Below, piece by piece: positions 53,689 through 60,941 of a stretch of 64,000 nt of DNA. The stretch covers positions 21,408 to 85,407 of the forward strand of contig CAZPGZ010000013.1 of the NCBI GenBank assembly GCA_964586075.1, given 5' to 3'. Both the position numbers and the translations under genes were made by a program. How positions within the stretch are numbered: position 1 is the first letter of the stretch; each line of letters begins with the position of its first letter. The notes below the pieces were generated by a model that was not told where the DNA came from, did no database searches, and saw only the letters and a program-made list of their open reading frames with translations. Source of the DNA: JBAZLV01 sp964586075. Lineage in GTDB: Bacteria; Nitrospirota; UBA9217.

Positions 53689-55251
53689 TTATAGGATCCG
53701 TACTCCTAAGATCTGACTAACAATTTCTTCAAGCAAAACCAAACCGACAATGCCGAGATATATGGCAGCGGCTTTATAATATTTTCTGTCGAGCACCCGC
53801 GATGCCGCCCGGTCTTCTTCCGTTTCAATTTGAGGTACAGTCGCCAAAAGGGGAAGCTTGAGGCCGCTTTCAAGCAAATCCTCATTTTTAAAGGTCGGAT
53901 CGAAATAATCGAGCGCCACCACCGAAGCAATACCCGCGATTATTCCCAAAAACAGTCCAACCAAGATCATTTTGACCCTGTTCGGGAAAATTGGCAGATG
54001 CGGTTCGACAGGCGGATCCATAATCTTGAAAGTGGAATTTTGCCCCAGTTCCAGATCTCTTGATACCCTCGCGCTTTCCAACTTGATCAGAAGATCGTCA
54101 TAAATTCTTTGATAGACAGCTCGATTGCGTTGCAGTTTCGTCCATTCTTCCTGCTCTTTCGGCATTTTTCTGAGAAGTGACTGCCCCTCCTGCTGCTGTT
54201 TCGTCAGTTCTCCCTGACGCGCGCGCAGTGTCTCAATTTCCGTCTCGGTCCTGGCCAGTTCTTCCCGCAACTGCTGGTAAACCGGATTGACAGCCGCAGT
54301 CTCTGTTCCGGCACCTTCATGCCGCTGCGTGGAAGCCGTTGCAATCTGTTTTTTCAACTCCTCAATTTCATTCTTAACTTTTATTACTTCCGGGTAATCC
54401 TCCGTATATTTCGTCGTCAAGAGGATGAGTTGATTGTTCAACTGGCTTAACCGTGCCTGCGGTGATCCTTCGCGGGTAACAAAGGCAACAGTCAGCTCTT
54501 TTTCACCCGAAAGCTGTTTTTTGAGGCTTTCCCGTTTCTTTTCCAGTTCACGAAGCTTGATTTCCGCATCGATTTTTCCGGATTGGAATGTTTCGATTCT
54601 GCTGACTACCGTATTTTCGCTCTGCGGCACCAGTGTCGGATGCTGCTCCCTGAATTCCCGTATAAGCTTATCGGATGCATCAAGTTTCTCCCGGTATTCA
54701 TTCAATTCTTTTTCGATAAAGCTGAATGCTCCGTAAACGTCCTGCGTCCGGGAGCTTTCGTTTATTGCTATGCATTCGCTGATGTGGGTATTCACCAGGC
54801 TGGTCACTTTTTTCGGATCACCGCCGCGATACGCAATTGAAAAATAGAGGTCAGATGCCGTAGCTCCACCGCTCCGGACGGTAACCGTAAGGCTTTTTCT
54901 CATTCCTTCAATCAGGCTTTCGTATTGAGTCGGATTGCTGATTTTGCCGTCGAGATTGAGCTTTTTAATGACGCGTTCAATAAGGCTTCTGCTGGTTAAA
55001 ATATTTCTCAGGTTTCTCAGACGCTCTTCTAGGCTTACCGTGACACCCACGCCCTGCATCAGGGGGTTGATCAGCGATGTGCCCTGGATATACACTGTGG
55101 CGTTTGCTTCGTATGTCTTGGGCAACAGGAAGCCGCCCCAGGTAAAGACAGATATCACGATAAGTGCCACAGCAATCGCCAGATATCTTCTTTTGTATAG
55201 AATGCCGAAATAATACTTAAAGTTAATTTTAAAGGAGCCGTTTTCTTCCAT
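53689..55251 (-). CDS. Wzz-type polysaccharide chain-length determinant (PEP-CTERM-locus type)
   Basis: This 520-residue protein has two transmembrane helices (about 20-40 and 430-450) flanking a long periplasmic coiled-coil region (about 150-390). The beginning (INFKYYFGILYKRRYLAIAVALIVISVFTW) and the GNVR-like region match the EPS chain-length family. A third hydrophobic stretch at the C-terminus (AAIYLGIVGLVLLEEIVSQI) is an extra feature. It lies directly before the tyrosine kinase it probably works with. Confidence 0.88.
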   Translation of the reverse strand: MEENGSFKINFKYYFGILYKRRYLAIAVALIVISVFTWGGFLLPKTYEANATVYIQGTSLINPLMQGVGVTVSLEERLRNLRNILTSRSLIERVIKKLNLDGKISNPTQYESLIEGMRKSLTVTVRSGGATASDLYFSIAYRGGDPKKVTSLVNTHISECIAINESSRTQDVYGAFSFIEKELNEYREKLDASDKLIREFREQHPTLVPQSENTVVSRIETFQSGKIDAEIKLRELEKKRESLKKQLSGEKELTVAFVTREGSPQARLSQLNNQLILLTTKYTEDYPEVIKVKNEIEELKKQIATASTQRHEGAGTETAAVNPVYQQLREELARTETEIETLRARQGELTKQQQEGQSLLRKMPKEQEEWTKLQRNRAVYQRIYDDLLIKLESARVSRDLELGQNSTFKIMDPPVEPHLPIFPNRVKMILVGLFLGIIAGIASVVALDYFDPTFKNEDLLESGLKLPLLATVPQIETEEDRAASRVLDRKYYKAAAIYLGIVGLVLLEEIVSQILGVRIL

Positions 55252-55260
55252 GCAAACCTC

Positions 55261-56157
55261 CTAAAACCAGCTTGTTTTGACCGTAACCACATCACCTGGC
55301 CGTAAGGTAAAATTTTTACTTATGTCGCCGTTCATGACATCTTTTATTTTGACTTTATGATTCTGGATCGCGTCGCCTTCTTTTCTGGAGACAAGAACAT
55401 TGTTTTTGCTCGCAAACTCAGTAAAACCTCCGGCAGCCAGTATCGCATCAAGGGCCGTCATTCCTTCACTATAGGGGATAATACCCGGTGTCCTGACCGC
55501 ACCGGTCACACGAATACGGTTGCTGAACCCTCCCGGGAGGTAAATGATATCATTCGGTTCAAGCTTTACATCCTGCGAGTAATCGCCTTTTCCCACCAGT
55601 TGTTCAAAACTAACGGAGACTTTTTTCCCCGCCCGCAGCAAATAGGCATTGGGTAAATCAATATTACTGATCGATCCCAACTGTGCAAGAAGCTGCAGCA
55701 GCGTTGTATTTCTTCTGAGTGTAATCTGTCCGGAAGCTGCTCCTCCGGCTCCGGCAGCGGCGCTGGCTGTTTGTCCGGCTGTGTCAGACAGCAATGCGTT
55801 TGATCGGGAGACGCCGTCTCCGAAAACATACACTTTAAAACTATTAATTGCCGTCACCGTGATGCTGACGACCGGCGCTTTTATATACCGCAGGAGCTCT
55901 TTTTCAATGACTTTTTTCAATTCAAGGGGGGTCTTGCCTTCCGCCTTGATGTCGCCGACAAGAGGCATTGAGACCATCCCATCCGGCCTTACCGGAACAT
56001 GAACACTCAATTCATTGTTTCCCCATACTGATATCTGCAGCATGTCTTCCGCACCGATGACGTATCCCTCCGCATGAGCTGTTTTCATGTTCAGAGACAG
56101 CAGCGTCATTAAAAAAACCGATAAAACGGCCAAGACCATCTTGTAAGTTGATCTCAT
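55261..56157 (-). CDS. Wza-type polysaccharide export protein
   Basis: This 298-residue exported protein (signal peptide about 1-30, ending TAHAE) has the Poly_export domain YVIGAEDMLQISVWGN...RPDGMVSMPLVGDI and two SLBB domains. The first SLBB is interrupted by an Ala/Gly-rich insert (about residues 130-148). No lipobox cysteine is seen, unlike E. coli Wza. ATG 56157 is chosen, with GGGGGG about 5 nt upstream. It forms the outer-membrane channel for the EPS. Confidence 0.9.
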   Translation of the reverse strand: MRSTYKMVLAVLSVFLMTLLSLNMKTAHAEGYVIGAEDMLQISVWGNNELSVHVPVRPDGMVSMPLVGDIKAEGKTPLELKKVIEKELLRYIKAPVVSITVTAINSFKVYVFGDGVSRSNALLSDTAGQTASAAAGAGGAASGQITLRRNTTLLQLLAQLGSISNIDLPNAYLLRAGKKVSVSFEQLVGKGDYSQDVKLEPNDIIYLPGGFSNRIRVTGAVRTPGIIPYSEGMTALDAILAAGGFTEFASKNNVLVSRKEGDAIQNHKVKIKDVMNGDISKNFTLRPGDVVTVKTSWF

Positions 56158-56199
56158 AATTTCCCCCCGCAATTTTTTCACAGAATAGCACCGCATTTT

Positions 56200-56214
56200 T
56201 GCAATGCTCCGCCC
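56200..56214 (-). promoter_or_regulatory. Candidate sigma-54 promoter upstream of the Wza gene
   Basis: On the minus strand the sequence AGGGCGGAGCATTGCA gives GG (56214-56213) and GC (56202-56201) with the required 10 nt between, and a perfect TTGCA. The -24 side is only partly consensus (GGGC for GGCA). The start would be near 56189, leaving a 32-nt leader with a strong ribosome site. Confidence 0.35.
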
Positions 56215-56352
56215 TCTCAGTCACAGACACGTGCCGGAGGGATAAAAAACCATTGTTTACATCTACTTCTTGCGCAGCATCAGCTCCAAAAAACATTGTT
56301 CCGAGCTTGGTCGCTGATTTTTACGATCGAACAGCGAGCATTCAACTGTTTG

Positions 56353-56928
56353 TCAATACAATGATTCTACTTCCTGGGCTGCCACTCGTATGGAAACGCT
56401 TCTGCCGAGCAGTTCTACAGTAACCTGGAACAGATATTCGTTTTCTTTCCGGATCAGAATGCCTTCTGCATTTTTGAGCGGGCCGTTTTTAATCCGGATC
56501 CGGGTCCCCTGTTTCAAGTGCGGATAGACATCCAGCTCTTTGCCGCTCTCGACGAGAAGCCGTAGGGAATCTATCTCTTCGGGAGCAACCGGTGTCGGCT
56601 TGCCGGGTTCCAGCGAGATAAAAGTCACAACCCCCCGTGTCCTCAGCACATCAAGGAATCCCTCAGGTCCGGGATTAATTTTCACGAAAAGGTATCCTGG
56701 AAACAGTGGATACTTGACGATCTTTTTTCTGTCTTTCCACTGGCTGACTCGCCTTGCAGCAGGCAGAAATGCTTCCAGATTTTTTTCAGTCAGCTCATCC
56801 AGCACAACGAATTCATGCCGCGATTTTACGTGAACGGCATACCAGAATACCGTCTGATCTGCCGGCGATTGTCGACTAAAATGAGATTCCGAAAACACTA
56901 TAGACCGTGCCAGTTCAGATTGATTCAT
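56353..56928 (-). CDS. NusG-like (UpxY/RfaH-type) transcription antiterminator
   Basis: This NusG paralogue has an NGN domain (WYAVHVKSRHEFVVLDEL ... YPLFPGYLFVKI) and a C-terminal KOW domain (GTRIRIKNGPLKNAEGIL). Such specialised factors ride with RNA polymerase and suppress termination across one long polysaccharide operon; UpxY in Bacteroides, LoaP and RfaH are examples. Here it is third in a run of about 41 same-strand genes. The start may be ATG 56928 (191 residues) or ATG 56976 (207 residues); neither has a strong ribosome site, and the shorter form fits the family better. Confidence 0.88.
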   Translation of the reverse strand: MNQSELARSIVFSESHFSRQSPADQTVFWYAVHVKSRHEFVVLDELTEKNLEAFLPAARRVSQWKDRKKIVKYPLFPGYLFVKINPGPEGFLDVLRTRGVVTFISLEPGKPTPVAPEEIDSLRLLVESGKELDVYPHLKQGTRIRIKNGPLKNAEGILIRKENEYLFQVTVELLGRSVSIRVAAQEVESLY

Positions 56929-57031
56929 GAGTTCCACGTTTCCTTTTATTTCCGCATTCCCGATTTTCCAGTCCATGCAGGCGACAGTAAAAGGGCTTAT
57001 CTGTCACCGTTTAGGCAAAACATCCATAATT

Positions 57032-57928
57032 TTATTCCGGATCCTGTATCCCCAATGCATGAAGAAGCGCGGAATAATCGATACTTTTTCTCACACCCTG
57101 ATCATGCGAACCCCAATAAAGCGTTTCAAAATCGAGGTCCTTTACGATATCACGGACCATGGCGGGGTCAACTACTTTCGTTTCTTCAATAAAAGCGGTC
57201 AGCAGCAGGAAGTCGCACATGATGTTTACCAGCCGTGGGACTCCCTTCGTGTACTGATAAATAAGATCAATGCTCCCATCGGAAAACGTTACGGCATCTC
57301 TGTTGCCAGCCACTTCATGACGGTGCAGAATATACTCCAGCGTCTCTTCTTTTGTCAGCGGACTGATCCGGCAATTGATGCTGATGCGTTGACGAAGCTG
57401 CCGCAGCTGCGGCAAGGCAAGAACATCCCTCAGTTCAGGCTGGCCGACGAGAACAATTTGCAGCAGTTTCGAGGTGCTGGTCTCCAGATTTGACAGCATC
57501 CTGATTTCTTCCAGCAGATCAGGCTTCAGGTTCTGCGCTTCATCAATAATAAGAACCGGATTAAAGCGCCTCGCATGCTGCTCTATCAGAAAATCATTCA
57601 GGTCTTTGAACAGCGTGACTTTGTCCTTTCCTTGCACTGCAAGACCGAAATCATCATTGATCATAGCTATCAACTGCTCGGAAGTGACTTTTGTATTAAA
57701 AATCTTAGCGAGAGTGACATTGCCTGCCAGCCTTTTAATAAGATCGCTGATAAGCGTCGTCTTACCTGAACCGACCTCCCCCGTCAGGAGTATAAAGCCC
57801 GCCTTTTCCCGTATTCCATATTGCAGATAGTGAATCGCCCGCTTATGGGTTCTGCTCATGTACAGAAAATCAGGGTTCGGTATAAGCTCAAATGGTTTTG
57901 TTTTAAAGTTAAAAAATGCTTCATACAT
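57032..57928 (-). CDS. Secretion-type ATPase of PEP-CTERM EPS loci (ExeA-like)
   Basis: This 298-residue AAA ATPase begins MYEAFFNFKTKPFELIPNPDFLYMS, the characteristic start of the putative secretion ATPase of exosortase-A loci. Walker A is GEVGSGKT (50-57) and Walker B LIIDEAQNL. Its place beside the export genes fits the family. Its mechanical role in EPS export has not been shown for the family as far as I know. ATG 57928 has AAGGA about 10 nt upstream. Confidence 0.9.
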   Translation of the reverse strand: MYEAFFNFKTKPFELIPNPDFLYMSRTHKRAIHYLQYGIREKAGFILLTGEVGSGKTTLISDLIKRLAGNVTLAKIFNTKVTSEQLIAMINDDFGLAVQGKDKVTLFKDLNDFLIEQHARRFNPVLIIDEAQNLKPDLLEEIRMLSNLETSTSKLLQIVLVGQPELRDVLALPQLRQLRQRISINCRISPLTKEETLEYILHRHEVAGNRDAVTFSDGSIDLIYQYTKGVPRLVNIMCDFLLLTAFIEETKVVDPAMVRDIVKDLDFETLYWGSHDQGVRKSIDYSALLHALGIQDPE

Positions 57929-58017
57929 AGAATCGCTGTCCTTCCTGCACAGGTTTTTAAGGAACCGCTGCCGCAATGCCTCCTGCCGGTAGCGCTCTAA
58001 CTAACCTGTTGCCTGCT

Positions 58018-58440
58018 TCATATTTCTATTCTTATTTCCGGCTTTGTTGCATTGCTGATCAGAGCTGATTCAGCGCCGCTTTTACAGTGCTCCATGATTT
58101 GATTCACGAGATCCCTGAATTTCGTATAATCAAGCGGCTTTATCATACAATGCAGCAGTGATTTGTCCACGTTATCGAGCATGATTGCCAAATCTCGGTT
58201 CAGCCGGTCTGAAAGGATGATGACCGGAAGTTTTGTTTTAACAAGCTCTGACAGTACGACAGCCCCATATGGATAGCTTGTTATGACAAGGCCGAAATCT
58301 TCGCAGTTCAGTATTGATGTGATGCTCTGAAGATCGCTGGTAACAATAGTGGAATACTTTTCTTTTTCCAGTATTGCCGAGCAGATACGCGCAAATCTTG
58401 CTTCATCAATTATTAATATCTTCTTTGTTTGGCTTTCCAT
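58018..58440 (-). CDS. Receiver-like protein lacking the phospho-acceptor aspartate
   Basis: This 140-residue protein folds like a response-regulator receiver: ILIIDEARFARICSAIL at the start, a beta-3 strand LVITSYPYG, IILSD and MIKPLDYTKF with the conserved lysine. The phospho-acceptor position is serine (S55) instead of aspartate, so it cannot be phosphorylated in the normal way. There is no DNA-binding domain; about 20 extra residues follow. It is the first gene of the EPS locus. No ribosome site is seen before its ATG, and the inferred promoter would leave a leader of only about five bases. Confidence 0.8.
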   Translation of the reverse strand: MESQTKKILIIDEARFARICSAILEKEKYSTIVTSDLQSITSILNCEDFGLVITSYPYGAVVLSELVKTKLPVIILSDRLNRDLAIMLDNVDKSLLHCMIKPLDYTKFRDLVNQIMEHCKSGAESALISNATKPEIRIEI

Positions 58441-58455
58441 GGCAATAATACTAAT

Positions 58456-58471
58456 AGCAAATTCAATGCCT
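58456..58471 (-). promoter_or_regulatory. Candidate sigma-54 promoter at the head of the EPS locus
   Basis: On the minus strand AGGCATTGAATTTGCT has GGCA at the -24 side (GG 58470-58469), TTGCT at the -12 side (GC 58458-58457) and exactly 10 nt between GG and GC. It matches the sigma-54 consensus at 9 of about 12 informative positions. Transcription would begin near 58445, only about five bases before the ATG at 58440. Confidence 0.55.
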
Positions 58472-58524
58472 GAGATAAAAGTCCGATTATTAAGGCAGTT
58501 TCAATTAAAAAAAAACAGCTTTCT

Positions 58525-58538
58525 AGAAACTTGTTTCT
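58525..58538. promoter_or_regulatory. Palindrome AGAAAC-TT-GTTTCT, possible activator site
   Basis: This is a perfect 6+2+6 inverted repeat centred about 86 bp upstream of the inferred sigma-54 start. That distance is usual for NtrC-type enhancer sites. Confidence 0.4.
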
Positions 58539-58577
58539 CAAGTATACACATTTCAAAAAAAGTCGTTGTTTTCGATT

Positions 58578-58592
58578 GTATCCAATGGATAC
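58578..58592. promoter_or_regulatory. Palindrome GTATCCA-A-TGGATAC, possible operator
   Basis: This is a perfect 7+1+7 inverted repeat. It is centred about 140 bp upstream of the inferred EPS start on one side, and five bases before a TTGACA box on the other strand, so it could be an enhancer site or an operator. Confidence 0.45.
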
Positions 58593-58943
58593 AAAATTGA
58601 CAACGTATTGGAAACTAACAATTTATATTTTATAACTGTTTCTTTTGGAAACACATTTTGATATCCGGTTATCTCATTTTCCTATTATTTTATTGCCGAC
58701 AGCTTTTTTTTGGGCATTTTTTTACACAGGTGAGTATGAAAACACCCTTTTATTCACGGTCCGTCAGCAGAACCATTCTTGCAATCCTTTATAAAACAAT
58801 GAATTTCTTCATCCATTTCCATTCAGAAAAAAAATTGTTTTTTGAGCATGTTTTTTGCTTATTACTATTTCTAAAAAAGTAGGCGTTTCTGCTGGACAAA
58901 TACTCAAAGTATTTTTTTATAATTTAAGAGGAGGCCTTGGTTT

Positions 58944-60773
58944 ATGTGTGGGATTGTCGGATATGTTGGAAAAACTGGTTCTCTCCAGGTGCTCGTTGAC
59001 GGTCTTAAGAGGCTTGAATACCGGGGATATGATTCAGCAGGCATAGCTTTTGTCAATGGGAACGGCCTTGAAGTTTGCAAAACCAAGGGCAAACTCAAGG
59101 ATCTTCAGCGCATGCTCCCCGATCCTGCTCCTGCGGTACGAATAGGGCTTGGCCATACGAGGTGGGCCACCCATGGAGGTCCTTCATCGGTAAATGCTCA
59201 TCCACACCGTGTCGAAGGCATTGCCGTGGTACATAATGGAATCATCGAAAACTACAGGGAATTGAAAACAACTCTGGAGAGCGAAGGGCATACCTTTCTC
59301 TCTGAAACAGACACCGAGGTGGTGCCGCAACTGATTGCAAAATATCTGAAAAAAGGACTTCCGATCAGGGAAGCAATCCGGTCCGCCGTCGCTCAGCTAC
59401 ACGGCTCTTATGCGCTTGGCATCATGAGTGAGCAGCATCCCAACACTCTTTTTGCCGTAAGAAAAGGAAGTCCGCTCGTTCTTGGAATCGGCACCGATGA
59501 TTTTTACTTCGCTTCCGACATTCCCGCAATCCTTCCCTACACCCGCAAATTTATCTTCATGGAAGACGGACAGCTGTGCACCCTCACCGGAGAAGGCGTG
59601 GATATTCGACTCGTTGAATCTGATGCCGTTGTCTCCAGTCTGGGCAAGGTAATAGAGATCGACTGGACGTCCGATATGGCCGAAAAGGACGGCTATGACC
59701 ACTTTATGCACAAGGAGATATACGAACAGCCCCGTGCAATCACTGCGACCATCAGCGAACGCATACAAAGTCCGCTGAGCTTTCTTTCCGAGCTTGGGAT
59801 TTATGTCCAAAGAAAATCGGATGTAAAAAAACTGCACATCGTTTCCTGCGGCACGTCGTATCACGCGGCGCTCGTCGGGAAATACATGATCGAAAATATC
59901 GTTCGCATTCCGGTAAGCGTTGACATCGCCTCGGAATACCGCTATCGGCAGCCCATCATCGAGAAGGGTACGCTTTTTGTCGCGATCACTCAATCAGGGG
60001 AAACAGCAGATACGCTTGCGGCTCAACGCGAAGCAAAGCGTCTGGGTGCGTTGACGCTCACCATCTGCAATGTCGTGGGAAGCACGTCAACACGCGAGGC
60101 CGATTCGGTTCTTTACACCCGGTCAGGGCCGGAAATCGGTGTTGCATCTACGAAAACATTTACATCGCAGATGGCGGCATTATGTGCGTTGGCTCTTGCC
60201 ATGGGGTTCAAAAAATCCACGATTTCTCAGGCAGAATATGACACGCTGAAATCTCATCTTATTGAAATTCCCGCGCTCATAGAGAAGACATTACAATCGG
60301 ATGCAAAGATCAAGGAGCTTGCCAAGACCCTCGCGCAGGCAAAGGATTTCTTGTATCTCGCGCGGGGAATAAACTATCCTCTAGCCCTCGAAGGGGCTTT
60401 AAAACTAAAGGAGATTTCCTATATACACGCCGAGGGGTATCCGGCAGGCGAAATGAAGCATGGTCCCATAGCTCTCATTGACCAGAATCTGCCGGTTGTT
60501 GTCGTCGCCTCCTCGAATGATCTTTTTGAAAAGATATTCTCCAATATAGAAGAAGTGAAAGCCCGGGGAGGTCGGGTTATTGCGATAACGGATATCCCCG
60601 AGGCGATGAAGGGAAAGGCTGATGATGTCATAACCGTGCCAACAACTCATCCGCTGCTTACTCCCTTCGTTAACGTAATCCCTCTCCAGCTCCTTGCATA
60701 CCATATCGGCGTGCTGAGAAACTGCGATGTGGATCAGCCTCGAAACCTCGCGAAAAGCGTGACGGTTGAATAA
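58944..60773 (+). CDS. glmS: Glutamine-fructose-6-phosphate aminotransferase
   Basis: This 609-residue enzyme makes glucosamine-6-phosphate, the entry to all UDP-N-acetylhexosamines used by the EPS locus and by the cell wall. The N-terminal glutaminase domain has Cys2 (MCGIVGYVGK) and HTRWATHG; two SIS isomerase domains follow (SCGTSYHAALVGKY, ITQSGETADTLAA, EGALKLKEISY), ending DQPRNLAKSVTVE, which is the classical C-terminus. GAGGAGG lies 8 nt before ATG 58944. A TATAAT box is at 58918 with a TGGACA 19 bp upstream. No glmS ribozyme was recognised. Confidence 0.96.
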   Translation: MCGIVGYVGKTGSLQVLVDGLKRLEYRGYDSAGIAFVNGNGLEVCKTKGKLKDLQRMLPDPAPAVRIGLGHTRWATHGGPSSVNAHPHRVEGIAVVHNGIIENYRELKTTLESEGHTFLSETDTEVVPQLIAKYLKKGLPIREAIRSAVAQLHGSYALGIMSEQHPNTLFAVRKGSPLVLGIGTDDFYFASDIPAILPYTRKFIFMEDGQLCTLTGEGVDIRLVESDAVVSSLGKVIEIDWTSDMAEKDGYDHFMHKEIYEQPRAITATISERIQSPLSFLSELGIYVQRKSDVKKLHIVSCGTSYHAALVGKYMIENIVRIPVSVDIASEYRYRQPIIEKGTLFVAITQSGETADTLAAQREAKRLGALTLTICNVVGSTSTREADSVLYTRSGPEIGVASTKTFTSQMAALCALALAMGFKKSTISQAEYDTLKSHLIEIPALIEKTLQSDAKIKELAKTLAQAKDFLYLARGINYPLALEGALKLKEISYIHAEGYPAGEMKHGPIALIDQNLPVVVVASSNDLFEKIFSNIEEVKARGGRVIAITDIPEAMKGKADDVITVPTTHPLLTPFVNVIPLQLLAYHIGVLRNCDVDQPRNLAKSVTVE

Positions 60774-60878
60774 ACAGGGTTTTGCCGGCGCAGCACAAAG
60801 AGGTCGGAGGACCGTATCCGCCCCGATGGATTGGGGCACTCCGCATGTTTCAACAAACAGCTGTGGCCGTCCGGTCCC

Positions 60879-60912
60879 AAAAAAGGCGTTGCAGGATTAG
60901 TCCTGCAACGCC
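60879..60912 (-). terminator. Strong intrinsic terminator of the NuoG/GltD gene
   Basis: A perfect 12-bp stem (60885-60896 with 60901-60912) encloses a 4-nt TTAG loop. On the minus strand it is followed by TTTTTT (60884-60879). It lies 30 bp after the NuoG/GltD stop. The plus strand has no T run, so for glmS it would be at most a weak stop. Confidence 0.88.
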
Positions 60913-60941
60913 TCTCTCAACACACAATCTTGATCTAAGAA

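Larger units (their letters stand above)
58441..58943. other. Control region between the EPS locus and glmS
   Basis: These 503 AT-rich bases hold no convincing gene. They contain a sigma-54-like promoter facing the EPS locus (58456-58471), two palindromes (58525-58538 and 58578-58592), a repeated TTGGAAAC (58608-58615 and 58645-58652), an inverted repeat TGTTTC/GAAACA (58637-58653), a TTGACA box at 58597-58602 without a clear -10, and a TATAAT at 58918-58923 close to glmS. Confidence 0.7.

Noticed and set aside
57985..57996. Sequence close to the ops/JUMPStart element (GCCGGTAGCGCT)
   Set aside because: It is on the plus strand, the wrong orientation for the minus-strand EPS operon, so it cannot recruit the NusG-like factor in the usual way.
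58893..58923. TGGACA-N19-TATAAT as a glmS promoter
   Set aside because: The -10 is perfect but the spacing of 19 is long, and the start would fall in the ribosome site, leaving too short a leader; kept only as a note.
60820..60837. Short GCCCC/GGGGC hairpin after glmS
   Set aside because: The stem is five pairs with an eight-base loop and no T run; not a credible terminator.
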